Assembly (NCBI RefSeq): GCF_016862195.1 | Contig: NZ_BOMM01000060.1 | Coordinates: 1 to 64,000 of the forward strand | Source: Paractinoplanes ferrugineus | GTDB taxonomy: Bacteria > Actinomycetota > Actinomycetes > Mycobacteriales > Micromonosporaceae | Direction: 5' to 3' | DNA length: 64,000 nt | In this document: positions 1 through 7,756 of the stretch, one piece after another | Position numbering within the stretch: position 1 is the first letter of the stretch | Layout of the letters: the number at the start of each line of letters is the position of its first letter | Translations under genes and position numbers: made by a program | Notes under the pieces: generated by a model | What the model was told of the DNA's origin: nothing | Database searches by the model: none | Seen by the model: only the letters and a program-made list of their open reading frames with translations

Positions 1-1932
1 CCGGCGGGTCTCGTCGTGGGCGGCCATGGTGTCCTGGCGGTGGCCCTCCTCGCGGAGGATCGCGGCGTCGAGCCACTCGTCGGGGATGGCGAAGGCGTCG
101 ACCAGTTCGCGCATGTGCGGCCGGAGCTGTTTGAGCAGTTCGTTGGTCTTGGCGGTGACCGATTTAGACCGGTTCGGCGTGATCCGGCCGTGCTCCAGAT
201 ACCAGCCTTTGTGGCCCTCGATGGTGGACAGGGCGTAAAGGTCGCACATCCGGTCGAGCAACGGCTCGCCGCTGCGCTGCACGGCGGCGACGAACGCCTC
301 GAGCACGACGCGGTCGACGTGCGCCTTGGCCAGCTCGAGCACATGGTCCTGCACGTCGTTGAAGATGTCGAACTGGCGGTCCTTCTTGGTGGCGGCCCCC
401 TTGCGGAGCCGCCGGATCACGCCGTCGAGCAGGTGTTTCTCGCGGTCCTCGAACATCGCCAGGTGCCAGCCGCGGTCGGTCAGGGCGACCTCCTCGTCGC
501 GGCCGGGCACCGCGTCGACCAACCGCTGGATCAACGACCTGGCCGCCGTACGCTCGAGCACCATCTCCCGCACCTGCTCGGCGACGAACGCGGCCCGCCC
601 CCATCCGTCGAGTGAGCCGAACGCATCCCGGTAGCCGGTGAGCAGCCCCTTCGCGACGAGCTGGAGCAGGACGGTGTTGTCGCCCTCGAACGTGGTGAAC
701 ACGTCGGTGTCGGCCTTGAGTCCGGGCAGCCGGTTCTCGGCCAGGTAGCCGGCCCCGCCGCACGCCTCCCGGCAGGCCTGGATGGTGGTGGTGGCGTGCC
801 ACGTCTGGACGGCCTTGAGGCCGGCCGCCCGGGATTCCAGCTCGCGCTGCCGGTGCTCGTCGACGCCGCCGGTCGCGGTCTGCACCTCGTGCAGCGCGGT
901 GACCAGCTCTTCCTGGGCGAACGTCAGCGCGTAGGTCTTGGCCAGCGCGACCAGCAGGATGCGCTGGTGGGCCAGGTAGTCGTTGAGCGCGATCTCGAGC
1001 CCCTCCCCCGGCGCCCGGAACTGGCGACGAAGGTCGCCGTAGCGCACGGCGATGGTCAGCGCGCTCTTGGTGGCGGCGGACGACGAGCCGCCGACCACGA
1101 TCCGGCCGCGCACGAGGGTGCCGAGCATGGTGAAGAAGCGCCGGGTGTCGTTCTCGATCGAGCTGGTGTAGGTGCCGTCCTCGGCCACCTGCCCGTAGCG
1201 GTCGAGCAGCATGTCGCGGGGCACCCGCACGTGGTCGAACGAGAGACGTCCGTTGTCGACGCCGAGCAGGCCCGCCTTGTGGCCGTCGTCGCCGACGGTC
1301 ACCCCGGGCAGCGGGTTGCCGTCCTCGTCCCGGATCGGCACCAGCCACGCGTGCACGCCGTAACTCTTCCCGCCGGTGATCAGCTGCGCGAACACCACCG
1401 CCATCCGGCCGTCGCGGGCCGCGTTGCCGATGTAGTCCTTGCGCGCGGCCTCGTGCGGGGTGTGCAGATCAAAGGATTCGGTCGCCGGATCGTACGTGCA
1501 AAGGGTGCGCAGCTGTTGCACGTCCGAGCCGTGGCCGGTCTCGGTCATCGCGAAGCAGCCCAGCAGCTTCGCCGAGATGATGTCGGGCAGGTGGGTGGCG
1601 TGCTGCCGGTCGTTGCCCAGGGCCACCACCGCCCCGCCGAACAGCCCCCACTGCACCCCCGCCTTGACCATCAGGGACAGGTCGAGCTGCGCGAGCATCT
1701 CGGCGGCGACGACCGAGCCGCCCGGGTCGGAGCTCCCGCCGTACTCCTTGGGGAAGCCGGCCGCGACGCCCGGGTCCGTCGGCAGCTCGGTGAGCAGCCG
1801 GGAGACCCGGGCCCGCGCCTGTTCGAGGGTCTCGCCGGCAACGGCGACGAAGTGGGCGCCGGCGAGTTGCTTGCGCGCTTCGCGGCGGACGTCCGCCCAG
1901 CGGCCGTCGAGTGCGTCCTGAAGACCCGTCAT
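1..1932 (-). CDS. Acyl-CoA oxidase/dehydrogenase family protein (3' end cut by window edge)
   Basis: The frame is open from an ATG at 1932 through base 1 (644 codons), so only the last residues are missing compared with the usual 640-700 aa of acyl-CoA oxidases. It would oxidise fatty acyl-CoA to the trans-2-enoyl-CoA with FAD. Visible family signatures are FAMTETGHGSDVQ (flavin/substrate loop), the NDTRRFFTMLGTLVRGRI segment and FTTFEGDNTVLLQLVAKGLL, which carries the catalytic-base region typical of ACOX proteins. The gene is divergent from a TetR regulator, with a perfect 17-bp palindrome touching its start codon. TACAGT inside that palindrome lies 8 nt before the ATG, which would suit a leaderless transcript (inference). 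Confidence 0.88.
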   Translation of the reverse strand, partial: MTGLQDALDGRWADVRREARKQLAGAHFVAVAGETLEQARARVSRLLTELPTDPGVAAGFPKEYGGSSDPGGSVVAAEMLAQLDLSLMVKAGVQWGLFGGAVVALGNDRQHATHLPDIISAKLLGCFAMTETGHGSDVQQLRTLCTYDPATESFDLHTPHEAARKDYIGNAARDGRMAVVFAQLITGGKSYGVHAWLVPIRDEDGNPLPGVTVGDDGHKAGLLGVDNGRLSFDHVRVPRDMLLDRYGQVAEDGTYTSSIENDTRRFFTMLGTLVRGRIVVGGSSSAATKSALTIAVRYGDLRRQFRAPGEGLEIALNDYLAHQRILLVALAKTYALTFAQEELVTALHEVQTATGGVDEHRQRELESRAAGLKAVQTWHATTTIQACREACGGAGYLAENRLPGLKADTDVFTTFEGDNTVLLQLVAKGLLTGYRDAFGSLDGWGRAAFVAEQVREMVLERTAARSLIQRLVDAVPGRDEEVALTDRGWHLAMFEDREKHLLDGVIRRLRKGAATKKDRQFDIFNDVQDHVLELAKAHVDRVVLEAFVAAVQRSGEPLLDRMCDLYALSTIEGHKGWYLEHGRITPNRSKSVTAKTNELLKQLRPHMRELVDAFAIPDEWLDAAILREEGHRQDTMAAHDETRR

Positions 1933-1949
1933 GGGTACAGACTGTACCC
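1933..1949. promoter_or_regulatory. Perfect 17-bp palindrome, probable TetR operator
   Basis: GGGTACAG-A-CTGTACCC is a perfect inverted repeat between the divergent acyl-CoA oxidase (start 1932) and the TetR gene (start 1970). It lies directly against the oxidase ATG. On the minus strand it contains TACAGT 8 nt before the ATG. On the plus strand TAATCT (1957-1962) sits 7 nt before the regulator GTG. Both spacings fit -10 elements of leaderless transcripts, so the bound regulator would occlude both promoters. The symmetry is seen; the binding protein is inferred. Confidence 0.75.
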
Positions 1950-1969
1950 AGTGACGTAATCTGCGAGCT

Positions 1970-2587
1970 GTGAAACGGGACACGATCGCCTCGCGCCGCG
2001 CCGGCGCCACCGACGACAAACGGCGGCGGATCGTCGAGGCGGCGGCGCGGGCGATCGAGGAGCACGGCACCGAGGCCGGCCTGGCCGCGATCGCCGATCA
2101 GGCCGGGGTCGCCCGGCCGCACGTCTACCGCCACTTCACCGGCAAGGACGACCTCGACCGGGAGGTCGCCCGGCACGCCGCGCGCCTGCTGAGCGCTTGG
2201 ATCCGCCCGTCGCTGACGGCCAGCGGCACCCCCGCCGCGGTGATCAACGGACTGATCGCGCGGGTGGTGGCCTGGGCGGTCGACCATCCCAACCTCTACC
2301 GGTTCCGGGCCCGGCTGGGCGAGCGCGGCGCGGTCGGCGAGCTGGTCGACGCCCTGGCGGCGTACCTGCGCGCGGCCGGTTACGACACCCGCCCCCCGGC
2401 GTACGTGGTGGCCGGCATCGTCGGCATGGTCGACGCCGGCCTCGTGTGGTGGCTCGACCATCCCGACGAGACCGGCCCGGACGCGCTCACCGGATGGCTC
2501 GCCGACCAGGTCTGGCTGGTGCTGCGCGACCTGCTGCGCCGGGTCGGGCACCCGGTCGACCCGGCGATCATCCTGAGCCCCGTATAG
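1970..2587 (+). CDS. TetR/AcrR family transcriptional regulator
   Basis: 205 aa starting at GTG. The N-terminal helix-turn-helix is clear: RRRIVEAAARAIEEHG, then LAAIADQAGVARPHVYRHF, followed by the TetR 'F-x-x-K-x-D-L' continuation. The remaining ~150 residues are the helical ligand/dimerisation domain. No ribosome-binding site is visible before the GTG, but a TAATCT -10-like box lies 7 nt upstream, consistent with leaderless expression. It is divergent from an acyl-CoA oxidase with a perfect palindrome between them, so it most likely represses that oxidase and itself, with an acyl-CoA or fatty acid as a plausible ligand (inference). Confidence 0.9.
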   Translation: MKRDTIASRRAGATDDKRRRIVEAAARAIEEHGTEAGLAAIADQAGVARPHVYRHFTGKDDLDREVARHAARLLSAWIRPSLTASGTPAAVINGLIARVVAWAVDHPNLYRFRARLGERGAVGELVDALAAYLRAAGYDTRPPAYVVAGIVGMVDAGLVWWLDHPDETGPDALTGWLADQVWLVLRDLLRRVGHPVDPAIILSPV

Positions 2588-2628
2588 TCAGCTTGCCGAT
2601 ATATACCGCCTCCTGTAGCGTCCCCGGC

Positions 2629-2955
2629 ATGCAGGAACCGACGTTTCTCATCCTCACCGCGCTCGCGGGCGAGCCGTTGCACGGCTACGGCGTCATCCAG
2701 TCCGTCGCGTCGCTGTCCGCCGGCGACGTCAAGCTGCGGGCCGGCACCCTCTACGGCGCCCTCGACCGGCTCACCGAGCAGGGACTCATCGAGGTCGACC
2801 GGGAGGAAGCCGTCGACGGCCGGCTCCGGCGCTATTACAAGTTGACCGACAACGGCGCGGGGGCGCTGTCGGCCGAGGCCGAGCGGCTGCGGCGCAACGC
2901 GGCGGCGGCCGAGACGCAGTTGCGCCGGCGTCCGCTGATGGGTGGCGCGGCGTGA
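2629..2955 (+). CDS. PadR family transcriptional regulator
   Basis: 108 aa from ATG 2629. The winged-helix signature of PadR is complete: FLILTALAGEPLHGYGVIQ, LRAGTLYGALDRLTEQGLIEV and RRYYKLTDNGAGAL, followed by a short C-terminal helix. This is the short PadR-s1 type. The frame is also open upstream, but homology begins exactly at this ATG. The stop codon overlaps the GTG of the next gene by 4 nt (GTGA), indicating translational coupling to a membrane protein. PadR/membrane-protein pairs of this sort are common in actinobacteria, where the regulator controls its own operon. Confidence 0.9.
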   Translation: MQEPTFLILTALAGEPLHGYGVIQSVASLSAGDVKLRAGTLYGALDRLTEQGLIEVDREEAVDGRLRRYYKLTDNGAGALSAEAERLRRNAAAAETQLRRRPLMGGAA

Positions 2956-3995
2956 CCGCCGCCCCGCTGGAGCGCCGCTACCGGCGGCTGCTGCTGGCCT
3001 ATCCCGGGCGTTATCGCCGAGTGCACGGCGCCGAGATGGTCACGACGCTGATGGACATGGCCGACGCCGGGCAGAGCCGGCCCTTCGCCGCCGAGGCCTG
3101 GCACCTGTTCCTCGGCGGCCTGCGGCAGCGGTTCCGGGTGCCGTCCGGGCGGCCCCTGGTGCTGGTCGCGGCCGTGCTGACCACGCTGATCGGCGGCGGG
3201 TTCGGGGCGGCCGCCGGTTCGTGGACGGCCGAGCGGACCTTCACCGCGCTGCCCGGCGACGCCGCCGTCGCCGCGCTGACCCGGCAGGCGGCCGGCGGCG
3301 GCGGGGACGACTTCTCGACGGATCGCTCGGCGTCGCCCTGGTTCACCGAGATGGTGCTGGGCGCGGTCGACAGTCCGGGGTGGACCGCCCAGGACGCCGA
3401 GCGGCGGCTCGCGGCCGACGGCTGGCGGGTCGGGGCGACCCGCAACCTTGCCGGGGCCGTCTACAGCTCGAGCACCTCCGACGGCCGGGTGGAGCGCGTC
3501 GAGGCGCGCAGCGCCGCGTTCGATGCCACCCGGGACGGGTTGCTCATGCAGGTCACCGGCCATGTCTCGGCCGGACACGGAACCGTGTCGATCATGCTGT
3601 GGCCGGCCGACACCGGGGCCCTCAAGCCGCTGACGGTCGCCGGCCTGCTGCTCGGGCTGCTCGGCGGCTGGATGGTCGCCGCGGCCGGCGCCTACCGCAT
3701 GCGGGAGTCGCCCGGCGGCCGGCGCCGGATCGCCGCGCTGCTGGCCGGGCTCGCCGTCGCGGCGCTGGCCACACCCGCGTTCGCGTTCTACATCAATGTG
3801 ATGCGCGTTCTGGAGGCCTCGGGCAGCGTCGTCAACACGGTGCACAGCGCGCTCAACGCGAGTCCCTACTGGAGCTACAGCACTCCCTGGATGCTGGTAC
3901 AGCTCTCCGTCGCGGGAGCGCTGTTCGCGATCGTGGCCTGGCTGATGACGGACCGGCGCGGCACCACCGGGTCGGCGGTCCCGGCCGCTGGGTGA
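2952..3995 (+). CDS. Membrane protein of unknown function coupled to PadR
   Basis: 347 aa, GTG start overlapping the padR stop. An N-terminal cytoplasmic stretch contains LERRYRRLLLAYPGRYR and HGAEMVTTLMDMA, a pattern found at the N-terminus of many PadR-associated membrane proteins. A first membrane segment (VLVAAVLTTLIGGGFGAAAG, about 75-95) is followed by an extracytoplasmic domain of about 120 residues. Three more hydrophobic segments follow (near 222-242, 255-275, 312-332). No enzymatic motif is recognised. Co-transcription with PadR suggests the regulator senses or controls a membrane-stress function, but this is inference. Confidence 0.75.
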   Translation: MTAAPLERRYRRLLLAYPGRYRRVHGAEMVTTLMDMADAGQSRPFAAEAWHLFLGGLRQRFRVPSGRPLVLVAAVLTTLIGGGFGAAAGSWTAERTFTALPGDAAVAALTRQAAGGGGDDFSTDRSASPWFTEMVLGAVDSPGWTAQDAERRLAADGWRVGATRNLAGAVYSSSTSDGRVERVEARSAAFDATRDGLLMQVTGHVSAGHGTVSIMLWPADTGALKPLTVAGLLLGLLGGWMVAAAGAYRMRESPGGRRRIAALLAGLAVAALATPAFAFYINVMRVLEASGSVVNTVHSALNASPYWSYSTPWMLVQLSVAGALFAIVAWLMTDRRGTTGSAVPAAG

Positions 3996-4002
3996 ACGGG
4001 GG

Positions 4003-4033
4003 CCGGGGGCCGCCGTTCACCGGCGGCCCCCGG
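4003..4033 (+). terminator. Hairpin terminator after the PadR operon
   Basis: CCGGGGGCCGCCG, a 5-nt loop (TTCAC) and CGGCGGCCCCCGG form a perfect 13-bp stem starting 8 nt after the preceding stop codon. There is no U-tract, as is usual in actinobacteria. Confidence 0.7.
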
Positions 4034-4210
4034 AAAGGTCCCGGGCTCGGCCGCCCGGGGCCCTTCATCGGCGAGCCTGGATCGAGATTAACGCTCGTCA
4101 ATTGTTGCGGGAGGATTTCGACAGCGATAACTTCGGGCTGAGCGTCGGCCCGCTCCCCCGTCCTCTCCCCTCGGCGAGCTCCTGGTTCCTCTGTCGACAA
4201 GGGAGTCCAC

Positions 4211-5422
4211 ATGCCCATCAGTCGTCGCACGGTCCTCGCCGCCGGGGCCGGTGCCGCCGCCACCCTGGCCCTGCCCAGGGAGGCGTCCGCCGGCACCGCC
4301 GTCGGGTTCACCCTCGACGCGGTCACGCTCGACGGCGGCGAGCAGGTCGTCGCCATCACCCTCGACACCCGCCGGCTCGGCCCGATCGACCCGGCCGGCC
4401 TGACCACCAGCACTTTCAGCGTGCACGCCAAGGCCACCAGCCCGCTCCCGCTCGCCCCGGGCGAGCAGATCCTCAGCGAGTACGACCTGGACCGCCCGGT
4501 CACCGCCGCCCGCCTCGACCACCGCGGCAACATCGTCCTGGAACTGAGCCACGCCGAGGGTCAGGTCGGCGGCGGCACCCTGGGCTACCTCACCGGCCGG
4601 GGTCGCAACGTGCGGCTCGACCTCGTCTACACGATCACGCAGAACGCCCCGCTGGCCCGGCGCCACGGCGGCCCGGTCCGGATCTCCCGCTTCACCCAGG
4701 GCCGATTGGTCAACCCGGAAGTCGACGCCTTCAGCTACCACACCTCCGGCTCGGGGATGAAATACCGACTGTTCGCCGCCGACCGTCGTAAGCGCCCGCT
4801 TATCGTCTGGCTGCACGGCGGCGGCGAGGGCGCGTCGCTGCCCGACGACTACTACGACAACGAGACCACGCTGCGCGCCAACCGGGGCGCGCTGGGCTTC
4901 GCGACCGGTGCGGGGCAGCGCATCTTCGGCGGCGCGCACGTGGTGGCGCCGCAGAGCACGTCGTACTGGCTGGCCGACGGGCCCCACTTCGCCCCGCGGA
5001 TCCAGGAGATCGTCCGCGACGTCGTCCGCCGCCACGACGTGGACCGGCGACGCGTCTATGTGGCCGGGTGCAGCAACGGCGGCTACATGAGCCTGGAGAT
5101 GACGAACGTCTACCGCGACACGTACGCCGCGTCGGTGCCGGTCTGCGGCGTGGTGACCTCGGTGCTCACCGACGCCGAGCTGGCCGCCGTCCGCACCCCG
5201 ACCTGGCTGGTGGCGTCACGGGACGACGACACGGTCGATCCCGGGGCCAACACGGTCCACGCCCACGACCTCATTCCGGGCTCGAGGATGACGCTGTACG
5301 ACAACGTCGTGCGCAACGGCTACCAGTTCCCCGGGCACTGGTCGTGGATCTACGTGGCCCGCAACGACCCGAGCATCAACGGCACCCACATCTGGCAGTG
5401 GATGGCCCAGCAACGCCGATGA
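4211..5422 (+). CDS. Secreted alpha/beta hydrolase (esterase/depolymerase-like) with N-terminal Ig-like domain
   Basis: 403 aa, ATG preceded by AAGGGAG at good spacing. The N-terminus (ISRRTVLAAGAGAAATLALP...ASA) is a Tat-type signal peptide. Residues ~30-165 look like the Ig-like N-terminal domain found in this esterase family. The alpha/beta-hydrolase domain follows: VWLHGGGEG (oxyanion region), GCSNGGYMS (nucleophile elbow, Ser in G-x-S-x-G), an Asp in SRDDDTVDP and a His in FPGHWSW complete a plausible triad. It probably hydrolyses an extracellular ester or polyester; the substrate cannot be read from the sequence. It is monocistronic, with hairpins on the upstream side and after the following csbD. 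Confidence 0.82.
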   Translation: MPISRRTVLAAGAGAAATLALPREASAGTAVGFTLDAVTLDGGEQVVAITLDTRRLGPIDPAGLTTSTFSVHAKATSPLPLAPGEQILSEYDLDRPVTAARLDHRGNIVLELSHAEGQVGGGTLGYLTGRGRNVRLDLVYTITQNAPLARRHGGPVRISRFTQGRLVNPEVDAFSYHTSGSGMKYRLFAADRRKRPLIVWLHGGGEGASLPDDYYDNETTLRANRGALGFATGAGQRIFGGAHVVAPQSTSYWLADGPHFAPRIQEIVRDVVRRHDVDRRRVYVAGCSNGGYMSLEMTNVYRDTYAASVPVCGVVTSVLTDAELAAVRTPTWLVASRDDDTVDPGANTVHAHDLIPGSRMTLYDNVVRNGYQFPGHWSWIYVARNDPSINGTHIWQWMAQQRR

Positions 5423-5487
5423 TTGCCGCCCGGCAACCGTGGGTACCTACTGATCGTCTCAGTACGACGACGTGGAGGCTGACGGTC

Positions 5488-5661
5488 ATGGCATTCGACG
5501 ACAAGGTTGACAACAAGGCCGAGGAGTTCGGCGGCAAGGTCAAGGAAGGCGTCGGCCGGGCCACCGACGACGAGCAGCTCGAGGCCGAGGGCAAGGCGGA
5601 CCAGTCGAGCTCGAAGCTCAAGCAGGCAGTGGAGAACGTCAAGGACGCCTTCAAGTCCTAG
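5488..5661 (+). CDS. CsbD family general-stress protein
   Basis: 57 aa, ATG 5488 preceded by GGAGG with a 9-nt spacer. The composition and order (DKVDNKAEEFGGKVKEGVG, ATDDEQLEAEGKADQ, KLKQAVENVKDAF) match the small, charged, soluble CsbD family, which in Gram-positives is induced by SigB-type sigma factors. A GGGTAC box at 5441-5446 resembles a SigB -10 element, but no convincing -35 is visible. A strong hairpin follows. Confidence 0.9.
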   Translation: MAFDDKVDNKAEEFGGKVKEGVGRATDDEQLEAEGKADQSSSKLKQAVENVKDAFKS

Positions 5662-5693
5662 TTTTCTCGTTCAGCCGTACCGCTGAAGGAGCT

Positions 5694-5720
5694 GGCCCGG
5701 TGACGGTTCGTCGCCGGGCC
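5694..5720. terminator. Bidirectional hairpin between csbD and the GT2 gene
   Basis: GGCCCGGTGACG, loop GTT and CGTCGCCGGGCC form a 12-bp stem with one G-U pair. It lies between convergent genes ending at 5661 (+) and 5760 (-). Confidence 0.7.
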
Positions 5721-5759
5721 GTTCCTTGTCCGGTGGCCGGCTGAGCAGCGGGCCGGGCG

Positions 5760-6437
5760 TTATTCGGTGGCCAGGCTGAGCAGGTGGGCGGAGAAGCCCA
5801 GCGGGGCGCGGCCGTCGGGCCGGGCGCTGGTGCGGACCGGGCAGCCGGTGTCGGTGACGACCGTGGCGCCGGCCGCGTGGAAGCGGGCGACCAACTCCCG
5901 GTCCTCGTCGTGGGCGAGCCCCGGGAAACCGCCCGCAGCGGCGTAGGCCGAAGCGCGAAAGCCCAGGTTGGCACCGTGGATGTGGCCGTGCCGCAAGCCC
6001 GCGACCAACTCGAGATAGCGGCGCTCATAACGCGCCGGCATCGGCCCGGCCCACTGCGACCAGTCGTCCACCTCGACGGTCCCGGCCACCAGATCGGCGC
6101 CCCGTTCGGCATGGCGCGCCTGCCAGCGCAGCCACTCCGGCGGCACCCGGCTGTCGGCGTCGGTGGTGGCCAGCCAGAGCGCGCCGGCGTCGGCGCTCAT
6201 CGCGTACGCGACCCCGGCCGCCCGCGCCCGCCCGACGTTGCCCGCGCCGATCGTCACCACGTCGGCGCCACCCGCCCGGGCCAGCCGTTCCGTGTCGTCG
6301 GTGCACGCGTCGGCCACCACGATCACCCGCACCGGCACCGGGGCCACCCCGGCCGCCGCCACCCGCAACGCCGCCAGGCACGCGGGCAGCAGCGCGCTCT
6401 CGTCATGGGCGGGCACGACGACCGCGACCCGGTGCAC
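5760..6437 (-). CDS. Glycosyltransferase family 2
   Basis: 225 aa. The GT-A fold start is clear: VAVVVPAHDESALLPACLAAL, then VIVVADACTDDT, and the metal/nucleotide-binding ATTDADSRVPPEWL (DxD). An acceptor-side region GANLGFRASAYAAAGGFP follows. There is no membrane segment, so it is a soluble inner-leaflet or cytosolic transferase. It is the last gene of a four-gene unit (acyl-CoA dehydrogenase homologue, PIG-L deacetylase, methyltransferase, GT2), starting 3 nt after the methyltransferase. The deacetylase in the same unit suggests assembly or remodelling of an N-acetyl-sugar-containing glycoconjugate (inference). Confidence 0.88.
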   Translation of the reverse strand: MHRVAVVVPAHDESALLPACLAALRVAAAGVAPVPVRVIVVADACTDDTERLARAGGADVVTIGAGNVGRARAAGVAYAMSADAGALWLATTDADSRVPPEWLRWQARHAERGADLVAGTVEVDDWSQWAGPMPARYERRYLELVAGLRHGHIHGANLGFRASAYAAAGGFPGLAHDEDRELVARFHAAGATVVTDTGCPVRTSARPDGRAPLGFSAHLLSLATE

Positions 6438-6440
6438 CCG

Positions 6441-7040
6441 TTACACCAGGCCCGCGCGCCGGGCGACCGACCGCGGGTCCCGGCTGAACACCTCGAGCAC
6501 GAAGTCGGGCTCCTCGTGCCGGGCGATCCGGTGCAGTCCGGGAACGGTGGCGAGGGCGGCGTGCGCCTCGTCGCCGCTGCGGGCGTGCTCGTCGACCGGC
6601 CAGCGCCAGTGCACGGCCACCACGTCACCGTCCGGTGCCAGCGATCCGCTCACGCTTTCGAGCAGGAGCGCCAGGTCGGCGTCGTCGAAGTAGTAGACCA
6701 GCTCGGAGAGCACGATCAGGTCGAACGTCTCGGCCGGCCAGTCGTGCGGCATCCGGCCGGTCCGCACGGTCACCCCGGGGTGGCCGGCGACCCGCTCGGC
6801 CGCGGTCGCGACGGCGGACCCGACCGCGTCGACGGCCAGGAGCCGGTCGCACCGCTCGGCCAAGCGCGCGGTCAGCATGCCTGTCGAGCAGCCCGGCTCG
6901 AAGCCCGAGCGGTACCGCCGGTTCGGCACCGCGTCGGCGGTGAGCGCGTGCTTACGAGCGTCGTACCAGCGGGTCTCGAAACTCCACGGGTCCGGGTCAG
7001 CGTCGTACATCCGCTGGAAGTAACTGATCGGCGTGGTCAT
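6441..7040 (-). CDS. NodS-like SAM-dependent methyltransferase
   Basis: 199 aa. It opens with ISYFQRMYDADPDPWSFETRWYDARKH, typical of the NodS/SAM methyltransferase family. SAM-binding motif I is GFEPGCSTGMLTARLA, the acidic motif II LLAVDAVGSAV, and FDLIVLSELVYYF is the post-II strand. NodS proteins N-methylate a de-N-acetylated amino sugar in Nod-factor synthesis; here a PIG-L deacetylase lies directly upstream, so methylation of a newly exposed sugar amine is an attractive reading (inference). The ATG overlaps the deacetylase stop by 4 nt (ATGA). Confidence 0.87.
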   Translation of the reverse strand: MTTPISYFQRMYDADPDPWSFETRWYDARKHALTADAVPNRRYRSGFEPGCSTGMLTARLAERCDRLLAVDAVGSAVATAAERVAGHPGVTVRTGRMPHDWPAETFDLIVLSELVYYFDDADLALLLESVSGSLAPDGDVVAVHWRWPVDEHARSGDEAHAALATVPGLHRIARHEEPDFVLEVFSRDPRSVARRAGLV

Positions 7041-7756
7041 TCGAAGATCACCTCGAACGGTCGGGTGAACCGCGCGACGATGTGCGGCGGCAGGATCGGG
7101 GCGTCCGCGTCGGCCGGCCCGAGCGGTTCGGTCTGACTGGGGAACGCCGCGATCGCCGCGGCCTTGGCCGCTCGCGCGGCCGGCGGCAGATCGATGCGCC
7201 GGGCCCGCGCCCAGGGCACCCGCGGGTCATCCGGGTACGCCCAGTGCCAGGCCCAGATCGGATATTCGAGCAGCCTGGCCCCGGTCGCCGCGCACGCCCG
7301 GGCGGCCGCCCGGCCGACGGCCTCGTGGTCGGGATGTCCGTCCCCGCGCCAGGTGGCGAAACACCACCGGCCCGGCGTCAGCAGCTCCGCCAGCTGCCCG
7401 GCGAGCGCTTGTTCGTCGATCCCGCCGTCGGCGTGCCCGAGCCGGTGCACCCGCGCCGTCCCGAGCCCGAGCCGCCGCAACGCCTCGTCCGTCTCGTCGC
7501 GCCGCACCGCCGCCAGTTGCGCCCGCGTGTAGACCGTCGAACCGGGATGCGACGCCTCGCCGTCGGTCACCGCGGCGAGGTCGGCCGCCCCGAGCAGCGC
7601 CATCGTCCCGGCCACCCCGAGAATCTCGTCGTCCGGGTGCGGCGCGACCACCAGCGGCACCGCCGCCGGCCGGAGGTCCAGCGCCGGCCAGTCGCTGACG
7701 GCCGCCCAGCGCCGCCACTCGTCCTCGGCGGTCCCGTTCCCCACGATCGGCCTCAC
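7037..7756 (-). CDS. PIG-L family (LmbE-like) N-deacetylase
   Basis: 239 aa from GTG 7756; the start overlaps the upstream stop as GTGA, which decides the start over the long open upstream frame. The zinc site is visible: VVAPHPDDEILG (H-P-D-D motif) and the distal GDGHPDHEAVG. The family removes acetyl groups from N-acetylglucosamine-type substrates (MshB, PIG-L, BshB relatives). Its neighbours are a short acyl-CoA dehydrogenase homologue, a NodS-like methyltransferase and a GT2, suggesting a dedicated glycoconjugate rather than mycothiol biosynthesis. Confidence 0.88.
   Translation of the reverse strand: MRPIVGNGTAEDEWRRWAAVSDWPALDLRPAAVPLVVAPHPDDEILGVAGTMALLGAADLAAVTDGEASHPGSTVYTRAQLAAVRRDETDEALRRLGLGTARVHRLGHADGGIDEQALAGQLAELLTPGRWCFATWRGDGHPDHEAVGRAAARACAATGARLLEYPIWAWHWAYPDDPRVPWARARRIDLPPAARAAKAAAIAAFPSQTEPLGPADADAPILPPHIVARFTRPFEVIFE

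Noticed and set aside
164..1348. Long Arg/Pro-rich open frame antisense or out of frame within the acyl-CoA oxidase gene
   Set aside because: It is a GC-driven shadow of the true oxidase frame, which runs unbroken from 1932 to the window edge and carries all family motifs.
3000..3845. Antisense open frames opposite the PadR-coupled membrane protein
   Set aside because: Low-complexity Arg/Pro/Gly composition, no motifs, and the sense frame has clear membrane segments and a coupled start.
5441..5446. GGGTAC as a SigB promoter of csbD
   Set aside because: The -10 resembles the consensus, but no GTTT-like -35 is present at the required distance.
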